A DNA stretch of 64,000 bases from Hyphomicrobiales bacterium (GCA_013911885.1 JACESI010000007.1:99592-163591), one strand, 5' to 3'; positions 51,982-62,401 are shown, counted from the stretch's first letter. Made by a program: numbers and translations. The notes: generated from the letters alone by a model not told the origin.

Positions 51982-53244
51982 TCAGCCAACCGCAACGGGC
52001 CGTTCGCCCATCCCCATACTTGGGGTTTCGTTCGGGTGAAAAGGGTTTGCGACCTCGTTGCCTTCATGCGGATCGCGCGGGACGAGAAGCGCGAGGATGA
52101 GGCTGATAAAGGCCATGCCCGCGCCTGACAGAAACACAGCCGCCGGCGAATAGAGCCAAAGGGTTCCAAACATGATGGGCATACCGACTGCCGCGATATG
52201 ATTGATCGTGAAGGCAACGCCCGCCGTCGGCGCGATATCGCCTGGATCGGCAATCTTCTGAAAATAGGTCTTCATCGAGATCGCCATGGCGAAGAAGATA
52301 TTGTCGACGACATAGAGCGCGGCGGCAATATTTGCGTCCGTGACAAAAGCATAGGATACGAAGACACCGATAAGGCCGATATATTCAAGAACCAGCGTGT
52401 TGCGCTCGCCGATCCGGCTGATCAGTTTGCCGATCTGGGGCGCAAGCACCATGTTGACCGCGCCATTGATCAGGAAAAGGCTCGCGACCTCATGGACGTG
52501 ATAGTCGAATTTCTGAACCATCATCAAGGACGCGAAGACGATGAAAATCTGTCGCCTGGCACCGCCCATGAAGGTGAGGGCGTAATACAGCCAGTAGCGA
52601 CGCCGCAGGATCAACTGGCGGCGCTGCGGCACGCCGAGATTGTATTTTGGAAACCACAGAAAGGCGATGATGGCCACCAGCATGCTGATTGTGCCGGCAA
52701 TCAGGAAGACCGTGGTGAATGAAAGATCGAGCGATTGCCAGAACGCGAAGATGAGGCCGTAAGCGATGAGTTGCGCGAAGGCGCCGGCAGCGACGATGCG
52801 TCCCATCTGATAAGGCGCGCTCGCTTTCGGCAGCCATTGCAGAGACAGCGACTGGTTGCAGGTTTCATAATAGTGAAAGCCGACCGACATGATGAAGGTC
52901 GTCGCCAGAAGGCCGAACATTGAATCGAACATGCCGGTCACCGCAACCCCGGCACCCATGAGGAACAGCGAGGCGAGCGCGAGGACGCGCTCGGTCATGA
53001 ACAGCAGCAAATAGACCGCGAGAAACGACAGAAAGCCCGGAATTTCGCGGATGGTCTCCTGAATGCCGATTTCAAAACCGGTAAATCCGACCTCATCGAC
53101 GGCAAAGTTCTTGATCAGCACCCACCAGGCCGCAAAACAGAACTGCATGCCAGCCTGCATGATCATCAGCATCATAAGCGGGGATCGCCAGCCGGTCATT
53201 TCCCCGGCCGAATGGGCGGGCATCGGCGCCGTCTCGATGGTCAT
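51982..53244 (-). CDS. MFS transporter
   Basis: Multiple TM segments; 4-nt overlap with upstream gene. Confidence 0.8.
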   Translation of the reverse strand: MTIETAPMPAHSAGEMTGWRSPLMMLMIMQAGMQFCFAAWWVLIKNFAVDEVGFTGFEIGIQETIREIPGFLSFLAVYLLLFMTERVLALASLFLMGAGVAVTGMFDSMFGLLATTFIMSVGFHYYETCNQSLSLQWLPKASAPYQMGRIVAAGAFAQLIAYGLIFAFWQSLDLSFTTVFLIAGTISMLVAIIAFLWFPKYNLGVPQRRQLILRRRYWLYYALTFMGGARRQIFIVFASLMMVQKFDYHVHEVASLFLINGAVNMVLAPQIGKLISRIGERNTLVLEYIGLIGVFVSYAFVTDANIAAALYVVDNIFFAMAISMKTYFQKIADPGDIAPTAGVAFTINHIAAVGMPIMFGTLWLYSPAAVFLSGAGMAFISLILALLVPRDPHEGNEVANPFHPNETPSMGMGERPVAVG

Positions 53245-54305
53245 GCACTCTCCTTGCGTCCGGCCAATCCGGTGAGCGCGTTGAGATATATACTGATGCT
53301 TGGCCGTTTGGTAGCGAGAAACGGGATCGGGCGACAGACATCATGGGCGGCAAGGCCGATCCGCGCGGTCAGAAGCCCGTTGACGACACCTTCGCCGAAG
53401 CGCGCTGAAAGCCGCGCGGCGATGCCATGCCCGATCACCTGCTGTATCAGGCCATCGCCGATGGAGATTGCACCGGTGAGGGCCAGATGGCTGATCACCT
53501 TCCGCATCAGCCCGAGGAAGCCGATAAGGCCGGGCCTGCCGCCATAAAGCTCCGACATGGCACGGATCAGGCGGATGTTCTCGGCAAGAACGTAGACCAC
53601 ATCAATGAGGGCGCGCGGCGACACTGCGGTGACAACCGCCACCCGCTTTGCAGCGTTCATGACGAGGGCATTCGCCTGCTGATCAAGTGGCGCGAGGAGA
53701 AACCGTTCGGTGACGGTGATCCGGCCGCGCCCGTCAAGAAGATCGTCGCGGTGGGCTGCGAGCGCGGTGCGGGCGGCGGCCATATCGGCTCGGGCATCAT
53801 AAAGCGTTGCGATGTCGCGCTCGACCGTCTCGGCAAGCGCCTTTGCATTGTCAGAAAAAGCGGCCGCAGCGCGCGTGCGCAGATTGTCGATCCTGTGCAG
53901 CCGCCAAAGGCCGATGATTTCGCGCAAGATCAGCGCTGCCGCTGCCAACACCAGTGCTGCCGTGATCGCCGCACCGAGCCAGCCCAGCCATTCATTGCGG
54001 CTGAACAATTCCCGGATCAGCCGGTCGACCGCAAGGCCGAGCGAGAGGGAGACCAAAAGGCCGAGGGCTGTGAAAAAGAGGGAAAGCCATCTGATGCCGC
54101 GCTTTTTCGGTTTTTCGAGCGTGATTGTCTGATCCAGCGTGTCAACGATTTCTTCGGTGAGGGTGACGTCTTCAACGGCGAGCGCCCGTGGTCTCGGCTC
54201 CGGGCTTGCCCCCTGTTTCGCGTTTGTCTTTTCATCGGATGAACGGTTGGCGCCTGCATCCGGGAGGTCGAATGCACGCGGCTTTGAGGGCGGAGGATTG
54301 CTCAT
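53241..54305 (-). CDS. TIGR01620/DUF697 family membrane protein (YcjF-like)
   Basis: Two central TM segments, C-terminal DUF697-like region; adjacent to ycjX homologue. Confidence 0.8.
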   Translation of the reverse strand: MSNPPPSKPRAFDLPDAGANRSSDEKTNAKQGASPEPRPRALAVEDVTLTEEIVDTLDQTITLEKPKKRGIRWLSLFFTALGLLVSLSLGLAVDRLIRELFSRNEWLGWLGAAITAALVLAAAALILREIIGLWRLHRIDNLRTRAAAAFSDNAKALAETVERDIATLYDARADMAAARTALAAHRDDLLDGRGRITVTERFLLAPLDQQANALVMNAAKRVAVVTAVSPRALIDVVYVLAENIRLIRAMSELYGGRPGLIGFLGLMRKVISHLALTGAISIGDGLIQQVIGHGIAARLSARFGEGVVNGLLTARIGLAAHDVCRPIPFLATKRPSISIYLNALTGLAGRKESA

Positions 54306-55753
54306 GCGAGTTTGTCTCCGATCAGAAAATCAAGGGCGCGGTCAAGGCGGATATGCGGCAGCGAGAGTTTGATGCCGTCAGCGGTCCGCTCAAGTTTCGG
54401 CGGGCGGAAGCGGACGAATTGAAGATCGTTGGCGGGGGCGTTGTCGACCTTCATCATCGCCTTGAGATTGACGTTCAGGGTTCCGGGATAGATCGCTTTT
54501 TCGGTCAGGCCGTCAAAGCGCTCGCCGTCGATCATCTCGCCCGAAATCGGGGTGCCGACAATGCAGTTCAGGGTTTCACCGTTCTGCCGGAAAGTCGCTT
54601 CGCGGGTTGCGCGGATCGAGGACAGGGCGACCACGTCGATCGCGGCGCCGGCAAAGGTCGCGCGGTCGATCGCTTTCACGATCATCTGCTGCAGCAGCGC
54701 CTCGAGCTTGTCATGTTCGGTATGGTGCAGATGATCGGCCTTGGTTGCGGCAAACATGATGCGGTCAATCCGGCGCGACAGGATAGAGGAAAGCCAGGAC
54801 GCCTTGCCGGGACGGAAACAGGTGAGGATTTCCGAGATGGCACTTTCCAGATCACGCACCGCTGCCGGTCCGGCATTGAGTGCCTGGAGCGCATCGACGA
54901 GCACGATCTGCCGGTCGAGGCGGGCGAAATGATCGCGGAAAAAGGGTTTGACGACGATGTGCTTATAGGCCTCGAAGCGGCGTTCCATCAGTGACCAGAG
55001 TGCGTTGCGCGGGACCGTCTGGTCTGGCTTTGCAAGCGGAACAAAGGTGACCGCGGGGGAGCCCGCAAGATCGCCGGGCATCAGGAATCGTCCGGGCGGC
55101 AGCATCGAGAGTGCGTGTTCGTCCTTGCGGCAGGCTTTGAGATACAAGGTGAATATGGCGGCAAGGTCCTGTGCCTTTTTCTCGTCGGCGGGACCGAGCG
55201 GGTCAACCTTTGACTGTGCGTCCAGCCATTCAGCGGCGGAACCTTGCCGGTTCGGCAATCGCGCAAGGGCGAGGGATTCGGCCGACCATGTCTGATAGTC
55301 CTTGGTGAGCAGCGGCAGATCGAGCAGCCATTCACCGGGATAATCGACAATATCGACATGAAGCCTCCCTCCGCCAACAGCGCGGGAGAGAAAGCTTGCG
55401 GATTCGTAATCGACAGTCAGACGAAGCTGGCTGATCCGGCTTGTTGATTGCGGCCATTCGAGATCATCGACAAGGCGCGCGACATGATCTTCATAAGCAA
55501 AGCGCGGGATTCCGTCATCCGGCTGCGGCTGAAGATAGGCGCGCGCTATGCGCCCTTCCGCATGGGGTGCGAAAAGCGGCATCCGGCCCTTGTGCAACAT
55601 GTTGTGCACCAGGGCCGTGATGAACACGGTCTTGCCCGAACGCGACAGGCCGGTGACGCCGAGCCGGACATTCGGATTGACGAAGCCTGCCGCAAAGTCG
55701 CTGAAATTTTCAAGCGCGATCCGCGCATCGTCTCCGAGACTGGTCAGTTTCAC
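54302..55753 (-). CDS. YcjX family GTP-binding protein
   Basis: RLGVTGLSRSGKTVFITALVHNMLH; DIVDYPGEWLLDLPLL; ATKADHLHHTEHDKLEALL. Confidence 0.9.
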   Translation of the reverse strand: MKLTSLGDDARIALENFSDFAAGFVNPNVRLGVTGLSRSGKTVFITALVHNMLHKGRMPLFAPHAEGRIARAYLQPQPDDGIPRFAYEDHVARLVDDLEWPQSTSRISQLRLTVDYESASFLSRAVGGGRLHVDIVDYPGEWLLDLPLLTKDYQTWSAESLALARLPNRQGSAAEWLDAQSKVDPLGPADEKKAQDLAAIFTLYLKACRKDEHALSMLPPGRFLMPGDLAGSPAVTFVPLAKPDQTVPRNALWSLMERRFEAYKHIVVKPFFRDHFARLDRQIVLVDALQALNAGPAAVRDLESAISEILTCFRPGKASWLSSILSRRIDRIMFAATKADHLHHTEHDKLEALLQQMIVKAIDRATFAGAAIDVVALSSIRATREATFRQNGETLNCIVGTPISGEMIDGERFDGLTEKAIYPGTLNVNLKAMMKVDNAPANDLQFVRFRPPKLERTADGIKLSLPHIRLDRALDFLIGDKLA

Positions 55754-55774
55754 GAATTTCTGGTCCGGTGGCTA

Positions 55775-56326
55775 TCAGGGCTGCGTCGGGTCTTGGTGCG
55801 AGATCAAGTCGGCATTGTAAAGTGCCTTGGGCACCATATAGGAAGCGAGGCGTCCTATGTCCCATTTTAACTCGGTCCATGCCTCGATCGGCAGTGCGAG
55901 GATAGCGCAGGCCGCGGTTGGGAAGGCTGCGCGCAGGTCGCCCGATGCGTGCCGCTGATCGGGAGACAGAAATTGCAGCACCGCATCATGGATCCCCGGA
56001 TTGTGCCCGATCACGAGAACCGTTTCGCTCGCCCGCTCCCGCGCGATGCGTTTGCTGAGGGTTGCTGCGGACGCGAGATAAAAATCCTCCGGAAAACTCG
56101 CTACCGGCAGAGGACCGAGCACCGGCGTGATCAGTGCGAGGGTTTCGCGCGTGCGGGCCGACGGTGAGCAAAGGATCCGATCCGGCTTCATGCCCTGTCC
56201 AGACAGCCATCGCGCCATCAGCGGGGCATCGGCCCGTCCGCGATCATTCAGCGGGCGGTCGAAATCGTTCATACCGGGTGTTGCCCAGGATGATTTCGCG
56301 TGGCGGAGAAAAATGAGGGTGCGCAT
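55775..56326 (-). CDS. SixA-like histidine phosphatase
   Basis: MRTLIFLRHAKSSWATPGMNDFDRPLNDRGRADAPLMARWL; VIGHNPGIHD. Confidence 0.9.
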   Translation of the reverse strand: MRTLIFLRHAKSSWATPGMNDFDRPLNDRGRADAPLMARWLSGQGMKPDRILCSPSARTRETLALITPVLGPLPVASFPEDFYLASAATLSKRIARERASETVLVIGHNPGIHDAVLQFLSPDQRHASGDLRAAFPTAACAILALPIEAWTELKWDIGRLASYMVPKALYNADLISHQDPTQP

Positions 56327-56517
56327 CGCTGCATTTGGAGTGAGCGCTGCTTGCTTGTCAATATAGCGCAACAGACCAGAATCTGCCGCGCGGGCTCTGC
56401 CTTTCACGCGGCAAGATTTGCCGCATCATGGATGAAGTTGCCGGGTCGCATGGTTTCCCGGTGCGACCATAATAATATAACTATATGATTTATAATGTTA
56501 ATTCTTCTTTTTCTGAC

Positions 56518-56533
56518 TTGGCATGGCGCTTGC
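56518..56533 (+). promoter_or_regulatory. Candidate sigma-54 (-24/-12) promoter upstream of flgE
   Basis: TTGGCATGGCGCTTGC: TGGCA(t)-N5-TTGC pattern. Confidence 0.5.
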
Positions 56534-56611
56534 CAGTCTGCATCAACGAGCGCTCATGCGCAGTTGGTTTTGTTTAATTCGCTTTGCGCAGTCAGAAAAG
56601 GTAGGAAGTCA

Positions 56612-57997
56612 ATGGGTGTATTTGGTGCATTGAACACGGCGGTAAGTGGGCTGAGGTCTCAGGCTTTCGCGCTCGAGAACATCTCGGGCAACATCGCCAA
56701 CGCGCAGACAACTGGTTTCAAACGGCAGGATACGAGTTTTTTCGAGTTGATCTCGGATATCGGCGCGACCCAGGCGTCGCAGGCTTCCGGATCGGTCAAT
56801 TTCGCCTCCCGGGCCACCAATGAAATTCAGGGTAATATTCAGGCTGCCGATCAGGACACATTCATTGCAATCAACGGCGACGGCTATTTCGTCGTCGAAG
56901 AGGCAACGGGCGTGGTTGACGGCGAGACGATTTTCGGTGGCGGTGATCTCTATACCCGCGCCGGCGACTTCCAGCTTTCGCGGGAGGGCTTTTTCCAGAA
57001 CGGCTCCGGCTATTTCCTGAAAGGTTTCTCGCTCGATCCGATCACCGGCAACCGCACGGGCTCGGTTCCGGAACTTATTCAGGTCAATACCGATCTTCTG
57101 CCGGCCACTCCGACAACGCAGATTTCCTATCGCGCCAATTTGCCATCATTCCCGCGGACTACGAGCGCCGACGTCAATATCGCTAATTCGGAACTGCTCG
57201 CGCCGACGCTGCAGACTGCTGGGGTCGGCAATGCGACCATTTCGGCCACCGACGCGCAGCTCTTCATTGAGACGTCGATTTCCGGCGGCGCGATCACGGG
57301 CTTCGATTCCCTCGGCAATGCGGTCGATGTCCAGCTTCGGTTCGCAAAGACCGATTCGACATCAGCCGCTCCTGCGGTTACAGGCCTTGATACTTATAAC
57401 CTTTATTATCTCTCTGACTCGGGTGCGACCGGTGCGGCAACAGCCTTCACACGCGTCAATCAACAATATGTCTTCGATTCGACTGGGCAACTCAATCCGG
57501 CCATCACGGGGGTTTCAATCCCGAACCTTACAGTCGATGGCAACAATCTCGGCACCATTCAGCTCAACCACGGGTCGCAGGGCATCACCCAGTTTGCAAA
57601 TGCGAATGGTGTTGTCGATATTTCGGAGCTGAGCCAGAACGGTATTCCAGCCGGTGAGTTCCTTGACGTTGCGATCAACGATGGCGGGCGGCTGAGCGCG
57701 ACCTATTCGAATGGTCAGATCGTCGATATCGCCGAAATCGCGCTTGCCTCTTTCAATGCCGATTCGGGTCTTCGCCGCATCGACGGTGGTGGCGCTTTCG
57801 CGGCAACGGCTGCTTCAGGCATTCCAATCCTTGAAGCGAGCGGCTTCATTCTCGGTTCTGCCCTTGAAGCATCGAATACCGATATTGCTGACGAATTTAC
57901 CAAACTGATCGTCACCCAGCAAGCCTATACCGCCAACTCGCGGGTCATTACTGCCAGCGACGACCTTCTGACCGAGGTAATCAACATCATCCGATAG
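56612..57997 (+). CDS. flgE: Flagellar hook protein FlgE
   Basis: MGVFGALNTAVSGLRSQAFALENISGNIANAQTTGFKRQDTSFFELI; C-terminal EASNTDIADEFTKLIVTQQAYTANSRVITASDDLLTEVINIIR. Confidence 0.92.
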   Translation: MGVFGALNTAVSGLRSQAFALENISGNIANAQTTGFKRQDTSFFELISDIGATQASQASGSVNFASRATNEIQGNIQAADQDTFIAINGDGYFVVEEATGVVDGETIFGGGDLYTRAGDFQLSREGFFQNGSGYFLKGFSLDPITGNRTGSVPELIQVNTDLLPATPTTQISYRANLPSFPRTTSADVNIANSELLAPTLQTAGVGNATISATDAQLFIETSISGGAITGFDSLGNAVDVQLRFAKTDSTSAAPAVTGLDTYNLYYLSDSGATGAATAFTRVNQQYVFDSTGQLNPAITGVSIPNLTVDGNNLGTIQLNHGSQGITQFANANGVVDISELSQNGIPAGEFLDVAINDGGRLSATYSNGQIVDIAEIALASFNADSGLRRIDGGGAFAATAASGIPILEASGFILGSALEASNTDIADEFTKLIVTQQAYTANSRVITASDDLLTEVINIIR

Positions 57998-58015
57998 GGC
58001 CTTTAACAGCTCGAA

Positions 58016-58039
58016 CCGCGCGCTGATCACGGCGCGCGG
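58016..58039 (+). other. Intercistronic hairpin flgE-flgK
   Basis: CCGCGCGC-tgatcacg-GCGCGCGG, no T-tract. Confidence 0.6.
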
Positions 58040-58060
58040 CATTTTCCGGAGCCAGCCATT

Positions 58061-59908
58061 ATGAGCATCAACGCTGCCCTCAATACTGCCGTATCAGGTC
58101 TTCGCGTTACCCAGCGCGATCTCGATGTTGTCGCTGGTAACGTCGCCAATGCGGGCACGGATGGCTATACAAGAAAAGTTCTGGTTCAGAGCGATATCAC
58201 CGGAGACAACCGGACGATCGGCGTTCGTGCGCAGCAGGTCAGCCGGGTTCTGGATCAACAGGTACAGGCGCAGTTGCGCGATCTTGCTTCGGTCAATACC
58301 AGCAACCAGATCAGCTCGGATTTTCTCAGCCGTCTTGATGTCGCATTTGGTGAGCCCGGAAGCCCGACCGCCCTCGACACCGGCTTCAACCAGGCGCTTG
58401 CCTCGCTTGAAGCGCTTTCAACATCACCGGATGATTTCTCGGCGCAAATTCAGGCGGTGACCGATCTCAGGGTCTTTACCGGCCAGTTGAACAGTCTGTC
58501 TGAGACGATCCAGAACCTGCGGCGTGAAGCCGATATCGGTATCGCCGATACGGTGCGTCAGGCCAATCTCGCGCTTCAGGGCATTGCCGATGTCAACCAG
58601 CGGATCGTCTCCAGCACAACGTCGCAGTCCGATCCGGTGTTTCTTCTCGATGAGCGCGACCGCTTCATCGACGAGTTGTCGCAGATTGTCGATATCGAAG
58701 TTACCAATCTTGCCAACAATGGCGTCCAGATCCGCACCACGAGTGGGATCACGCTTTTCGAGTCCCAGGCCTTTCCGCTCGATTTTCAGCAGGCTGGAAC
58801 CGTGGGCGCCGAATCGACGCTTGCAAATGGAGCGCTGTCCACGGTGCGTGTCACTTCCGGCAGCAGCTCCTTCTCAGTCGATCTTCTGGCGAATAATGGC
58901 GCAAGGCAGGGCGCACTCGCAGCCTATAGCGAACTGCGCGATACCGTGCTTGTTCAGGCGCAGGCCCAGCTTGATGCCTTTGCCGCCCAGCTTTCGATCG
59001 CGATATCGAATGTCGAAGTTCCCTCGAGCGCGATCGCGGGGGGGCTCGCGGTTGACACGGCGGGCGCTCTCAATGGCAACACGCTTTCGCTCGGCTTTAC
59101 CGATAGTGCTGGCACGGCGCGTTCGGTGACATTTGTCCAGGTGAGCGATCCCGCATCGCTGCCGGTGGCCCAGACCTATACTGCCGATCCGAATGATGTC
59201 GTGATTGGCGTTGATTTCAACGCGGCGACAGCGGCAGCGGATGCGCAGGCAGCGCTTGATGCGCTTCTTCCGGGCAACGGGATTACCATTGCCAGTACCG
59301 GCACCAGTTTCGAATTCAGCGCGGCTGCGCCGCCTGCCGCCGTTACGACGCTTTCGGCAAGCATCACCAATCCGGCCTTTACCAATGGTCTTCCCTTCGC
59401 GCTTTTCGAAGACAGCGCGACGGGCGGCGCTTTCACCAATGCGCTGGGACCGGGGCCGGGGATCGAGGGCTTTGCGGGCCGGATTCAGGTCGCCGACGAG
59501 ATCATTACCGACCCGTCATTGCTGTCGCGCTTCACCGCCGGAAACTCCTCGGCGGGGGATTCGAGCCGCGTGAATTTCGTGCTGCAACAGATCCGCGGTG
59601 AGGTGAACACCTATTCACCGTCAACGGGTCTCGGCGCACCCTCCAACCCGATCCGCGCCACGGCGGCCGATTTTCTCCAGACCATCATATCCTCGCAGGG
59701 CCAACGAGCGGCGGCTGCGACCCGCGATGCGGATTCCTCGCAGGTTTCCTTCAACAATGTGCAGGAACGCATTCAGGAAGAGTCCGGTGTCAATATCGAT
59801 GTCGAGATTTCGCGCCTCGTGCAACTTGAACAGACCTATCAGGCCAATGCGCGGGTGTTGACCGCCGTACAGGACCTGATCGATGCGCTGTTCGCGGCAA
59901 TCAGGTAA
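58061..59908 (+). CDS. flgK: Flagellar hook-associated protein 1 FlgK
   Basis: MSINAALNTAVSGLRVTQRDLDVVAGNVANAGTDGYTRK; C-terminal EISRLVQLEQTYQANARVLTAVQDLIDALF. Confidence 0.92.
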   Translation: MSINAALNTAVSGLRVTQRDLDVVAGNVANAGTDGYTRKVLVQSDITGDNRTIGVRAQQVSRVLDQQVQAQLRDLASVNTSNQISSDFLSRLDVAFGEPGSPTALDTGFNQALASLEALSTSPDDFSAQIQAVTDLRVFTGQLNSLSETIQNLRREADIGIADTVRQANLALQGIADVNQRIVSSTTSQSDPVFLLDERDRFIDELSQIVDIEVTNLANNGVQIRTTSGITLFESQAFPLDFQQAGTVGAESTLANGALSTVRVTSGSSSFSVDLLANNGARQGALAAYSELRDTVLVQAQAQLDAFAAQLSIAISNVEVPSSAIAGGLAVDTAGALNGNTLSLGFTDSAGTARSVTFVQVSDPASLPVAQTYTADPNDVVIGVDFNAATAAADAQAALDALLPGNGITIASTGTSFEFSAAAPPAAVTTLSASITNPAFTNGLPFALFEDSATGGAFTNALGPGPGIEGFAGRIQVADEIITDPSLLSRFTAGNSSAGDSSRVNFVLQQIRGEVNTYSPSTGLGAPSNPIRATAADFLQTIISSQGQRAAAATRDADSSQVSFNNVQERIQEESGVNIDVEISRLVQLEQTYQANARVLTAVQDLIDALFAAIR

Positions 59909-59914
59909 CGGCTC

Positions 59915-61432
59915 ATGGCGATTGCTCCCTCCCTTCTCTCTGGTGCCGCCTTTATCCGCTCGGAAACGCTGATCCGCAACCAGTCGCAGCTTTCCGATCT
60001 CAACCGGCAATTGTCGACCGGCGAACGGGCCACGACCTATGGCGACCTCGGGTCGTCGCGGGTGCAATCGATCTCGCTACGCGAAGATATCAGCCGTCTC
60101 GAAGCCTATCAGAGCTCGATCACGCGCGTGGATATCCGTGTCGAGATCACGACGCTCTCCCTCGAACGGCTCGAGGCCCTCCGCATCGAGGCGCGCGATG
60201 CGATCGACCCGAACAATTTCATCGATCTTGGCAACGGCAACACGTTCACCCAGCAGTCCGCGCGGCTTCTTCTCACCGAAACCGTGGCGCTTCTGAATTC
60301 GCAGGCGGATGACCGCTATGTTTTTGGCGGTAACGATGTGACAACGCCGCCGGTTGAAAATCTTGATATTATTCTGAATGGCGATGGCGTGCGAGACGGG
60401 CTGCGGGCGGTGACCGACGAGCGCCTGCGCGCCGATATCGGCGCCAATGGCCTCGGTCGTCTTGATCTTTCGATCAACCCTGCAACGCCCGCGGTCGTCG
60501 ATCTTGCCGAACAGGCGGCAACGGTTTTCGGCTTCGATGTTGGCAGTGTCGCCAGTGGCCTTTCGAATGTGAACACCACGCTGACGCCGGGCGAACCGGC
60601 GAGCCTCGCGGTCGATTTCACCGCGCAGCCCAATCCGGGCGAGACCTTCAGCATTTTTCTCGATCTGCCTGATGGCACGAGCCGGACGGTGGAACTGACC
60701 GCACGGGCTGCCGGCAACAGTGCGGGCGCGTTCGCGATCGGCAATACACCGGAAGCAACGGCTGAAAATTTCCGGGCGGCACTTCAGGACCAGTTGAGCC
60801 TCGTCGCCCGCACGGATCTCAATGCCGCCTCGCGGATTACCTCAGCGCGCAATTTCTTCGATACCCAAGCCGGACGGTTGCCGCAGCGGGTGGATACGCC
60901 TGGCACACCGGAAACCGCGATCGGGCTGGTCGACGCCGATCCGGCAACGACAGTGCTTTATTATACCGGGCAGAATGACAGCGCAAACCCGCGCGAAGGT
61001 CTTTCGGCGCGGGTGGATGACACGATCACGGTGAACTATGGCCTGCGCGCGAATGAAGAGGCGCTGCGCGGTGGCATTACGGTTCTGGCGGCATTCGCGA
61101 TTGCCGATTTCACCAGCGGCACGGATCAGCAAAATCAGGAAGCGCATGCGGCTTTTGCAACCCGTGCCGGCAATGACCTTGCAGTTCAGGTCGATGCGCC
61201 GTCGGTACAATCGGTTATTCAGGAAATTGCGGGCATCCAGTCCATTACCGGCAATGCAGATCGTCGGCACACCATTGCTCTCAATGCGCTCAACGGTGTG
61301 CGTGAAAATGTCGAGCGGGCGGATCCGACCGAGGTTGCGGTTCAGCTCCTTCAGCTTCAGACCCGCATCGAAGCGAGTTTTCAGGCCTCCGCGCGAATCA
61401 GCCAGCTGAGCCTTCTGAACTTCCTCAACTAG
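59915..61432 (+). CDS. flgL: Flagellar hook-associated protein FlgL-like
   Basis: Flagellin-type N-terminus LIRNQSQLSDLNRQLSTGERATTYGDLGSSRVQSISLR; adjacent to flgK. Confidence 0.85.
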   Translation: MAIAPSLLSGAAFIRSETLIRNQSQLSDLNRQLSTGERATTYGDLGSSRVQSISLREDISRLEAYQSSITRVDIRVEITTLSLERLEALRIEARDAIDPNNFIDLGNGNTFTQQSARLLLTETVALLNSQADDRYVFGGNDVTTPPVENLDIILNGDGVRDGLRAVTDERLRADIGANGLGRLDLSINPATPAVVDLAEQAATVFGFDVGSVASGLSNVNTTLTPGEPASLAVDFTAQPNPGETFSIFLDLPDGTSRTVELTARAAGNSAGAFAIGNTPEATAENFRAALQDQLSLVARTDLNAASRITSARNFFDTQAGRLPQRVDTPGTPETAIGLVDADPATTVLYYTGQNDSANPREGLSARVDDTITVNYGLRANEEALRGGITVLAAFAIADFTSGTDQQNQEAHAAFATRAGNDLAVQVDAPSVQSVIQEIAGIQSITGNADRRHTIALNALNGVRENVERADPTEVAVQLLQLQTRIEASFQASARISQLSLLNFLN

Positions 61433-61492
61433 GTTTGTAGCCCTGGAATAAGGCCGTGATAGCCCTCCAGTTCGTCTCACGCCTTGCAACAC

Positions 61493-61520
61493 AAAAAGCC
61501 GGGGGAAAGCCCGGCTTTTT
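61493..61520. terminator. Bidirectional intrinsic terminator between flgL and flaF
   Basis: AAAAAGCCGGG-ggaaag-CCCGGCTTTTT. Confidence 0.88.
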
Positions 61521-61554
61521 GCTGTTCTCGATCAGGAAGTGGTGTGAAGGCGGA

Positions 61555-61935
61555 TCAGGTGCGCAGCCCCGCGGACAATTCCCTGTTGATGAAAATCAGG
61601 ATTTCGAGCTTCTTGCTCTCTGGCTTCGTCAACAGCTCATTCGTGCGCTTGAACACGAAGATACCGAGATTGGTGATGTTGTTGCGAAGCGGCAGGGGCA
61701 GGGTGCTGTCGGGGCTGGTCGCGTTCGCGACGAAAATGGTCCAGAGCTTCTGATTGTATTGCAGGGCTGTGCGGAGATTTTGCTTCTCTGCTTCCCAGTT
61801 GTTCAGGATCGCCTGAAACCGGGAGGCAGCTTTCGTGAGAATGAACGCTTCGAGTTCACGCGGCGTGTTGGCTGTTTTTTCAATCGCCTGATAGGCGTGC
61901 GCTGCTGTTTGACCGTACATGGTTGAGTAATTCAT
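61555..61935 (-). CDS. flaF: Flagellar biosynthesis regulator FlaF
   Basis: YGQTAAHAYQAIEKTANTPRELEAFILTKAASRF...NQKLWTIFVANATSPDSTLP. Confidence 0.9.
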   Translation of the reverse strand: MNYSTMYGQTAAHAYQAIEKTANTPRELEAFILTKAASRFQAILNNWEAEKQNLRTALQYNQKLWTIFVANATSPDSTLPLPLRNNITNLGIFVFKRTNELLTKPESKKLEILIFINRELSAGLRT

Positions 61936-62296
61936 CCTCTTTGTGAATCAAAGACTTAGCTTCCTTCAATCCTTTGTACAGGCTGCCTGTTAAAATTTGA
62001 TTATTAACGGCTGCGATTTGACCGGCGAGGCTCGGTGCTGCTTGTAAAATATCGGTCACAAGCTTGAAATAATTGGCGTGATGCTTTTCGATATCCTGAT
62101 TGAGATACATCAACTGAACGGCGAGATATACGAGTTTGGCGGGTGTATCGGCCATCTCGATTGTCATGATGTCTTTTTCGCGCAACAGCGGAACGTTGCC
62201 ATCCAGTGTCAGGCGGGTGCGGGTATCACCATTGGTAATGACCGCTTGACCCAGAATCATTTTCTCGCCGGGCTTCAGTTCAACCTTAAGGGGCAT
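61880..62296 (-). CDS. flbT: Flagellar biosynthesis repressor FlbT
   Basis: MPLKVELKPGEKMILGQAVITNGDTRTRLTLDGNVPLLREKDIMT. Confidence 0.92.
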   Translation of the reverse strand: MPLKVELKPGEKMILGQAVITNGDTRTRLTLDGNVPLLREKDIMTIEMADTPAKLVYLAVQLMYLNQDIEKHHANYFKLVTDILQAAPSLAGQIAAVNNQILTGSLYKGLKEAKSLIHKEDELLNHVRSNSSARLSGD

Positions 62297-62401
62297 AGGG
62301 GCTCTCCAGACGACTCACTTTATCGAAGTATAGTCTGTTTTTGCTTCGCCTCGCGATGTGGTTTCCCGCCTTTTCCCCACAACAAAACAAGTGAAGAAAG
62401 C

